DNA from: Pseudomonas sp. ERMR1:02
Lineage (GTDB): Bacteria; Pseudomonadota; Gammaproteobacteria; Pseudomonadales; Pseudomonadaceae
Length of the DNA stretch: 64,000 bases
NCBI RefSeq assembly: GCF_002277815.1
Contig: NZ_NKJI01000004.1
Span: 248,001 to 312,000, forward strand
Reading direction: 5' to 3'
Under the pieces are notes generated by a model that saw only the letters and a program-made list of their open reading frames with translations, did not search any database and was not told the DNA's origin. The stretch's first letter is position 1. Every line of letters begins with the position of its first letter. The translations under genes were made by a program, and so were the position numbers. Shown piece after piece: positions 58,871 to 64,000 of this stretch.

Positions 58871-59881
58871 TTACTTGACGCCCCGTGCTTGGACCAGCTG
58901 TTCAGACAGTTGATGTACGGCCATGGCGTACATCACGCTGCGGTTATAACGCGTGATTGCGTAAAAATTCTTCAGACCCATCCAGTATTCGGGGCCATTG
59001 TCGCCTTCCAGGCGAAAAGCGGTAACCGGCATATCATCGCGCAGCGCATCATGACTTGACCAGCCCAGGGCCCGCAACTCTCCAACGGTTTTAGTCGGCT
59101 CGATCCCGGTGGTCAAACCTTCATCCACCTGATCGCCCCGCACATCGGCACGGCTGACCACCGGTTCGCCCGCGACCCAGCCGTGACGCTTGAAATAACT
59201 GGCGACGCTACCGATTGCATCGTCCGGGTTGTTCCAGATATTGATGTGGCCGTCACCGTCGAAATCCACTGCATAGGCGCGGAAGCTGCTGGGCATGAAC
59301 TGCGGCAAGCCCATGGCACCGGCGTAAGAACCTTTGAGGGTCAATGGATCGACCTGCTCTTCCCGGGCCAGCAACAGGAACTCACGCAGTTCCTTGCGGA
59401 AAAATTCGGCACGGGGAGGATAGTCGAAACCCAAGGTAGACAAGGCATCAATTACCCGGAAATTGCCGGTATTGCGGCCGAAAAAGGTCTCGACACCAAT
59501 GATCGAAACAATCACCTGCGCCGGCACGCCGTATTCCTGCTCGGCGCGGGCCAGTACGGCCTCGTGCTGACGCCAGAAGTCCACACCACGGGCGATGCGT
59601 GCATCGGTGATGAACATCGGCCGATATTCATTCCACTGCTTGACCCGTTCGGCGGGTTTCGAAATCGCGTCCAGAATCGACTGTTTGCGCTCGGCTTCGC
59701 GGAACACACCCATCAGTTGCTCGCCGGCAAAACCGTAGTCGCGGGTCATTTCACCAACGAACTCGGCCACCTGGGGTGAGCCTTCGTAATCGCCGGCCAA
59801 CGCTTCCTGCGCGGTGCCAAGGATGCTTACCAGGCCGACCCACGGCGCGTTTCGAGTCGCCCAGCCACGCATTACTTGCAT
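58871..59881 (-). CDS. mltB: lytic murein transglycosylase B
   Basis: MltB cleaves the MurNAc-GlcNAc bond with formation of 1,6-anhydroMurNAc. The 336-residue protein has a signal peptide (NAPWVGLVSILGTAQEALA). The catalytic Glu lies in VSIIGVETFFGRNTGNFRVI, followed by LDYPPRAEFF-type block (FDYPPRAEFFRKELREFLLL), GSYAGAMGLPQFMPSSFRAY and VDFDGDGHINIWNNPDDAIG. The ATG at 59881 is preferred because GGTGAAG lies upstream and the signal peptide follows. It sits 17 bases after rodA. Confidence 0.94.
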   Translation of the reverse strand: MQVMRGWATRNAPWVGLVSILGTAQEALAGDYEGSPQVAEFVGEMTRDYGFAGEQLMGVFREAERKQSILDAISKPAERVKQWNEYRPMFITDARIARGVDFWRQHEAVLARAEQEYGVPAQVIVSIIGVETFFGRNTGNFRVIDALSTLGFDYPPRAEFFRKELREFLLLAREEQVDPLTLKGSYAGAMGLPQFMPSSFRAYAVDFDGDGHINIWNNPDDAIGSVASYFKRHGWVAGEPVVSRADVRGDQVDEGLTTGIEPTKTVGELRALGWSSHDALRDDMPVTAFRLEGDNGPEYWMGLKNFYAITRYNRSVMYAMAVHQLSEQLVQARGVK

Positions 59882-59898
59882 TGAACTCTTCACCTTAT

Positions 59899-61039
59899 TC
59901 AAACCTGAGCGATCCACTTGCGATGGGTATGGATCGACATCAAAACCCCAAACGCTGACAGCAGCGTCACCAGAGAAGTTCCTCCGTAGCTAATGAACGG
60001 CAACGGCACCCCCACCACTGGCAACAGGCCGCTGACCATACCGATATTGACGAAAACATATACAAAAAACGTCATGGTCAGGCTGCCCGCGAGCAACTTT
60101 CCGAACAAGGTCTGGGCCTGGGCGGTAATCACCAGTCCGCGACCGATCAACAACAGGTAGATCAGCAACAGTGCGCAGATACCGACCAGACCGAACTCTT
60201 CACCCATGACCGCAATAATGAAGTCGGTATGGCTTTCCGGAAGGAAATCCAGGTGCGATTGGGTGCCCAATAGCCAACCCTTGCCGAAGACGCCGCCGGA
60301 ACCGATGGCGGCCTTGGACTGGATGATGTTCCAGCCAGTGCCCAGGGGATCGCTTTCCGGATCGAGGAACGTCAGGATCCGCTGCTTCTGGTAGTCGTGC
60401 ATGATGAAAAACCACATGGCGATTGCCACGGGTACAGCGGCAGCAAGCACGCTGAGAATCCAGCGCCAGCGCAGCCCCCCATGAACAGCACGAACGCACC
60501 ACCGGCCAGGATCAGCAGCGAAGTGCCAAGGTCCGGCTGACGCACAATCAGAATGAACGGCAAACCAATCAGAAACAGGCTGACGCCAACATGCTTGAGC
60601 TGCGGCGGCAAGGTGCGCTTGGACAGGTACCAGGCAATGGTCGCTGGCATCAGGATCTTCATGAATTCCGAAGGCTGGAAGCGGATCACCCCGGGGATGT
60701 TGATCCAGCGCGTGGCCCCATGGCGTTGTGACCCATGACGTCCACCACCACCAGCAACAGCACTCCGATCACATAACCGACCGGCACCCAGCGGGCCATG
60801 AAGCGCGGTTCGAACTGGGCGATGACAATCATCGACACCAGGCCGATGCCGAACGAAGTGGCCTGTTTGGCCAACAGATCCCAGCTTTTGCCACTGGCCG
60901 AATACAGCACGAACAGGCTGCCGGCGGCGAGGGTCAGCAACAGGATCAGCAGCGGGCCGTCGATGTGCAGGCGTTGCAACAGCGTCGCGCGACGCCGCAT
61001 CACATCCTCGCTGGAGAGCATGCGATCAAAATTATTCAT
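59899..61039 (-). pseudogene. rodA: rod shape-determining SEDS protein RodA, two one-base frameshifts
   Basis: RodA polymerises glycan strands in the elongation complex with PBP2. The three frame segments together carry the ten membrane helices: [60 protein letters not shown]; and [60 protein letters not shown]. Single bases are missing in C runs near 60716-60719 and 60475-60480 (plus-strand view). Restored length is 380 residues. The start overlaps the mrdA stop by eight bases. Loss of rodA would be severe in a rod-shaped cell, so error is the likelier cause. Confidence 0.92.
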
Positions 61040-62927
61040 CACGGGCAGTAGCCTCCGCGCTAGTAGGGCTGGCGTATTCGGATTTGAGGCGGCCATCCTG
61101 ACCCAGCAGCCAGGCGTCCATGACTTGACGCACCACTGGCGCGGCGACGCCGGAGCCGGACTCCCCGTTCTCGACCATCACCGACACTACGATTTTCGGG
61201 TCGTCGGCCGGCGCGAAGCCTACGAACAAGGCGTGGTCGCGATGGCGTTCCTGAACCTTGGAGCGGTCGTACTTCTCGCCCTGCTTGATCGCGACCACCT
61301 GGGCCGTACCACTCTTGCCGGCGATCCGGTATTGCGCACCGATCGAGGCTTTGCGCGCCGTACCCCGGGCACCGTGCATAACCTGTTGCATGCCGTGGTT
61401 GACCTTGGTCCAGTCAGACGGGTCGCGCAGGATGATGTCTGGCATCGGGTTCTGATCTACCGGTTTCGCGCCTTCGACGGTCTTGGCCAGGTGCGGACGG
61501 TTCCAGATGCCTTTGTTGGCCACTAGTGCCGTGGCCTGGGCCAGTTGCAACGGGGTCGATTGCATGTAGCCCTGGCCGATCCCGAGAATCAGCGTTTCGC
61601 CCGGGAACCACGCCTGACGGCGGGTCGCGCGCTTCCACTCTCGGGACGGCATCAGGCCCGGCGATTCCTCGAACATGTCCAGGGAAACTTTCTGACCGAT
61701 ACCGAACTTGGTCATGTACGCCGACAACCGATCGATCCCCAGCTTGTGGGCCAGGTCATAGAAGTAGGTGTCGTTGGACCGCATGATCGCCGTATCGAGG
61801 TCGACGAAGCCGTCGCCAGTGCGGTTCCAGTTGCGGTATTTGTGATCGTAGTTGGGCAGCATGTAGTAGCCGGGGTCAAACACCCGGGTCGAAGCGGTGA
61901 CCACGCCCGAATCCAGACCGGCAATCGCCACTGCTGGCTTGATGGTCGAGCCGGGCGGATACAACCCACGCAACACGCGGTTGAACAGCGGCCGATCGAT
62001 GGAATCGCGCAGCTCGGAATACGCCTTGAAGCTGATACCGGTGACGAACAGGTTCGGGTCGAAACTTGGCTGACTGACCATCGCCAACACTTCGCCGGTT
62101 TTCGGGTCCAGCGCTACTACCGCGCCGCGACGACCACCAAGCGCAGCTTCGGCGGCTTCCTGCAATTTGATGTCCAGGCTCAGGACGATGTCCTTGCCGG
62201 GAATCGGATCGGTACGCTTGAGCACACGCAGAACGCGGCCCCGAGCGTTGGTCTCGACTTCCTCGTAACCCACCTGACCGTGCAACTCCGGCTCGTAAAA
62301 ACGCTCGATGCCGGTTTTGCCAATTTGATGGGTGCCGCTGTAACTCACCGGATCCAGAGATTTGAGCTCTTTCTCGTTGATCCGCCCCATGTATCCCACC
62401 GAGTGCGCGAAATGCGCGCCCTGCGGGTAGTGGCGAACCAGTTGCGCGACCACTTCCACGCCCGGCAGCCGGAACTGATTCACGGCGATCCGCGCGATCT
62501 GCTCTTCGGTCAATTCGAACATGATCGGCACCGGCTCGAACGGCCGGCGCCCCTGGCGCATGCGCTTCTCGAAGATCACCCGATCCTCAGGCGTCAGCTC
62601 CAGCACCTGGACGATCACATCGAGCACTTGCTGCCAATCGCCAGAGCGCTCGCGGGTCATGCTCAGGCTGAAGCTGGGCCGGTTGTCCGCAATGACCACA
62701 CCATTGCGGTCGTAAATCAACCCACGGGGTGGCGGAATCGGTTGCACATGGACGCGGTTGTTTTCCGACAAGGTCGAGTGGTACTCGTACTGGATCACCT
62801 GCAGGAAATACAAACGCGCGATCAGCACGCCAATCAGCGTCACTACCGCAATTGCCCCGAACACGACGCGGCCACGCACCAGACGGGCGTCTTTTTCGTG
62901 GTCCTTGATGCGGATCGGTTGGGACAT
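61032..62927 (-). CDS. mrdA: penicillin-binding protein 2
   Basis: PBP2 is the transpeptidase of the elongation complex. The 631-residue protein has one N-terminal membrane helix (VVFGAIAVVTLIGVLIARLY), a pedestal domain starting PPPRGLIYDRNGVVIADNRP, and the transpeptidase motifs SxxK at Ser327-Lys330 (PPGSTIKPAVAIAGL), SND at 384-386 and KSGT at 538-541. The ATG at 62927 is preferred over an upstream frame. It lies ten bases after rlmH and overlaps rodA, matching their joint work. Confidence 0.96.
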   Translation of the reverse strand: MSQPIRIKDHEKDARLVRGRVVFGAIAVVTLIGVLIARLYFLQVIQYEYHSTLSENNRVHVQPIPPPRGLIYDRNGVVIADNRPSFSLSMTRERSGDWQQVLDVIVQVLELTPEDRVIFEKRMRQGRRPFEPVPIMFELTEEQIARIAVNQFRLPGVEVVAQLVRHYPQGAHFAHSVGYMGRINEKELKSLDPVSYSGTHQIGKTGIERFYEPELHGQVGYEEVETNARGRVLRVLKRTDPIPGKDIVLSLDIKLQEAAEAALGGRRGAVVALDPKTGEVLAMVSQPSFDPNLFVTGISFKAYSELRDSIDRPLFNRVLRGLYPPGSTIKPAVAIAGLDSGVVTASTRVFDPGYYMLPNYDHKYRNWNRTGDGFVDLDTAIMRSNDTYFYDLAHKLGIDRLSAYMTKFGIGQKVSLDMFEESPGLMPSREWKRATRRQAWFPGETLILGIGQGYMQSTPLQLAQATALVANKGIWNRPHLAKTVEGAKPVDQNPMPDIILRDPSDWTKVNHGMQQVMHGARGTARKASIGAQYRIAGKSGTAQVVAIKQGEKYDRSKVQERHRDHALFVGFAPADDPKIVVSVMVENGESGSGVAAPVVRQVMDAWLLGQDGRLKSEYASPTSAEATARDE

Positions 62928-62937
62928 GAGGGCAGAA

Positions 62938-63405
62938 CTACTTGTGGTAAGGGTGGCCGGACAGCACGGTCCAGGCACGATACAGCTGTTCGCCGATCAG
63001 AATTCGCACCAGCGGGTGCGGCAACGTCAACGGCGAGAGAGACCAGCGTTGATCGGCGCGGGCGCAGACTTCCGGCGCCAGCCCTTCGGGGCCGCCGACC
63101 ATGAAATTCACCGTGCGCGAGTCCAGCCGCCAGCGATCGAGCTCGACCGCCAGTTGCTCGGTACTCCAGGGCTTGCCGTGGACTTCGAGGGTGACAACGC
63201 GCTCGTTCGGCCCGACCTTGGCCAGCATGGCTTCGCCTTCCTGTCGGATGAAGCGCGCCACGTCGGCGTTCTTGCCACGAGTATTGAGCGGTATTTCCAC
63301 CAGTTCCAGCGCCAGCTCGGACGGAAGACGCTTGGCATATTCATGCCAGCCTTCTTCCACCCACTTGGGCATGCGGGAACCGACGGCGATCAGTCGCAGT
63401 CGCAC
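62938..63405 (-). CDS. rlmH: 23S rRNA (pseudouridine1915-N3)-methyltransferase RlmH
   Basis: RlmH methylates pseudouridine 1915 of 23S rRNA in the assembled ribosome. The 155-residue SPOUT enzyme has the N-terminal [20 protein letters not shown], the SAM-binding [13 protein letters not shown] and the C-terminal knot [20 protein letters not shown] with the conserved SGHPYHK end. It follows rsfS after nine bases, a standard order. Confidence 0.96.
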   Translation of the reverse strand: MRLRLIAVGSRMPKWVEEGWHEYAKRLPSELALELVEIPLNTRGKNADVARFIRQEGEAMLAKVGPNERVVTLEVHGKPWSTEQLAVELDRWRLDSRTVNFMVGGPEGLAPEVCARADQRWSLSPLTLPHPLVRILIGEQLYRAWTVLSGHPYHK

Positions 63406-63414
63406 AGCCGTTCC

Positions 63415-63909
63415 TTATTCCTGGTCTTTGTTGAGCTTGGTGAAATGCTCGTGACCAACTTCAGGGCTGTGGTGTTTACCATCGGCAGCACGGCTCTGCT
63501 CGGCACCTTTCCACAGGCGCTCCAGGTCGTAGAACTGACGGGCGTTGGAGGTCATCATGTGGACGATCACGTCGTCCATGTCCAGCAATACCCAGTCGCT
63601 ATCGCCCTTGCCTTCTTCACCCAACGGCTTAATGCCCAGGGCCTTTACAGCCTCGCGAACCTTATCGAGCATTGCGCCGATCTGGCGGTTGGACGTACCG
63701 GTGGCGATGATCATGTAGTCAGTGATGCTCTGCTTTTCACGAACATCGATTACCAACACGTCCTGGGCTTTGACGTCTTCCAGGGCCGCTACGGCGATCT
63801 TGACCAGGTCATCGCCTTTCGGAGGCTCAACACTGAGAACCTTTTCAGGCAGCGGAGCACTCTTGAACGTGCCTTTACGCTTTACTTTGTTTACTTCGTT
63901 GTTCGTCAT
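63415..63909 (-). CDS. rsfS: ribosomal silencing factor RsfS
   Basis: RsfS binds ribosomal protein L14 and blocks subunit joining during starvation. The 164-residue product has a basic N-terminal extension (about 35 residues) before the conserved domain: VKIAVAALEDVKAQDVLVID, VREKQSITDYMIIATGTSNR, GEEGKGDSDWVLLDMDDVIV and HMMTSNARQFYDLERLWKGA. A Lys/Asp-rich tail follows. The start at 63909 keeps the extension; an internal start cannot be excluded. nadD lies directly upstream. Confidence 0.93.
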   Translation of the reverse strand: MTNNEVNKVKRKGTFKSAPLPEKVLSVEPPKGDDLVKIAVAALEDVKAQDVLVIDVREKQSITDYMIIATGTSNRQIGAMLDKVREAVKALGIKPLGEEGKGDSDWVLLDMDDVIVHMMTSNARQFYDLERLWKGAEQSRAADGKHHSPEVGHEHFTKLNKDQE

Positions 63910-63982
63910 ATAAAACTCGTTTTGCTCGTATGTTCGGGCGCTTCAATACACGTTGTTGCCACGTGCCTTGAGGCACTCCTAT

Positions 63983-64000
63983 TCAGTTCGGCACACGGTA
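63983..64000 (-). CDS. nadD: nicotinate-nucleotide adenylyltransferase, last codons only
   Basis: The right edge of the window holds five codons, reading YRVPN, and a TGA on the minus strand. A YR-x-PN end is the usual C-terminus of Pseudomonas NadD, and nadD normally stands directly before rsfS. The call rests on this short end and on gene order, so it is inference. The 73 bases up to rsfS contain a small stem, GTGCC-TCAA-GGCAC. Confidence 0.5.
   Translation of the reverse strand, partial: YRVPN

Noticed and set aside
59899..61039. Real inactivation of rodA
   Set aside because: Both breaks are one-base losses in C runs, the neighbouring mrdA is intact, and twelve other genes show the same error type. 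A sequence error is the simpler explanation.
61545..63104. A 519-codon plus-strand frame opposite mrdA and rlmH
   Set aside because: The opposite strand has full PBP2 and RlmH motifs. The antisense frame has no recognisable domain and unusual composition.

Overview
The window reads as ordinary chromosome of a fluorescent Pseudomonas (P. fluorescens group). The evidence is the Pseudomonas gene order (leuS-lptE-holA; miaB-phoH-ybeY-corC-lnt; thiD-thiE-hemL; nadD-rsfS-rlmH-mrdA-rodA-mltB-rlpA-dacA-ybeD-lipB-lipA), high G+C coding sequence, and the typical Pseudomonas intergenic REP/REPIN palindromes. I see no rRNA, tRNA, CRISPR array, insertion sequence, integrase or phage genes.

Layout. 1-12.7 kb holds housekeeping and regulatory genes: an alpha/beta hydrolase end, GNAT-tesB-HAD, a deacetylase, a YhiN-type flavoprotein, rhlE, an EamA exporter with a divergent Lrp gene, an exonuclease, a NYN protein, a DUF2076 protein, YciC and an EEP phosphatase. 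12.8-19.2 kb is an accessory catabolic-looking island: a Rid protein without the RidA arginine, a flavin monooxygenase, a periplasmic binding protein, a LysR regulator, an ArgE-like deacylase and a DUF1028 protein. 19.4-21.7 kb is an orphan PAAR cassette: small upstream gene, PAAR effector candidate, membrane immunity candidate. 22-36 kb holds DUF6124, hrpB, a lipoprotein, fieF, a DUF6515-like protein, an Lrp regulator, DUF2788, rluE, amn, an AidB-like dehydrogenase and a 7TM hybrid sensor kinase. 36-46 kb covers thiamine and haem synthesis, miaB and the phoH-ybeY-corC-lnt operon. 46-64 kb is core envelope and translation: leuS, lptE, holA, arfA, lytic transglycosylases, ldcA, the lipoate genes, dacA, rlpA, mltB, rodA, mrdA, rlmH, rsfS and the last codons of nadD.

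Two features run across the whole window. Fourteen genes are broken by 19 single-base deletions, never insertions, mostly in short G, C, A or T runs; they include genes that should be essential (rodA, thiD), so systematic base-calling or assembly error is the simplest reading. At least 16 REP-type palindromes of four arm families sit between genes.

Points of most interest: the orphan PAAR cassette, the Rid/monooxygenase/DUF1028 island, and a 12-bp stem-loop inside the arfA coding sequence that fits the known synthesis of ArfA from non-stop mRNA.
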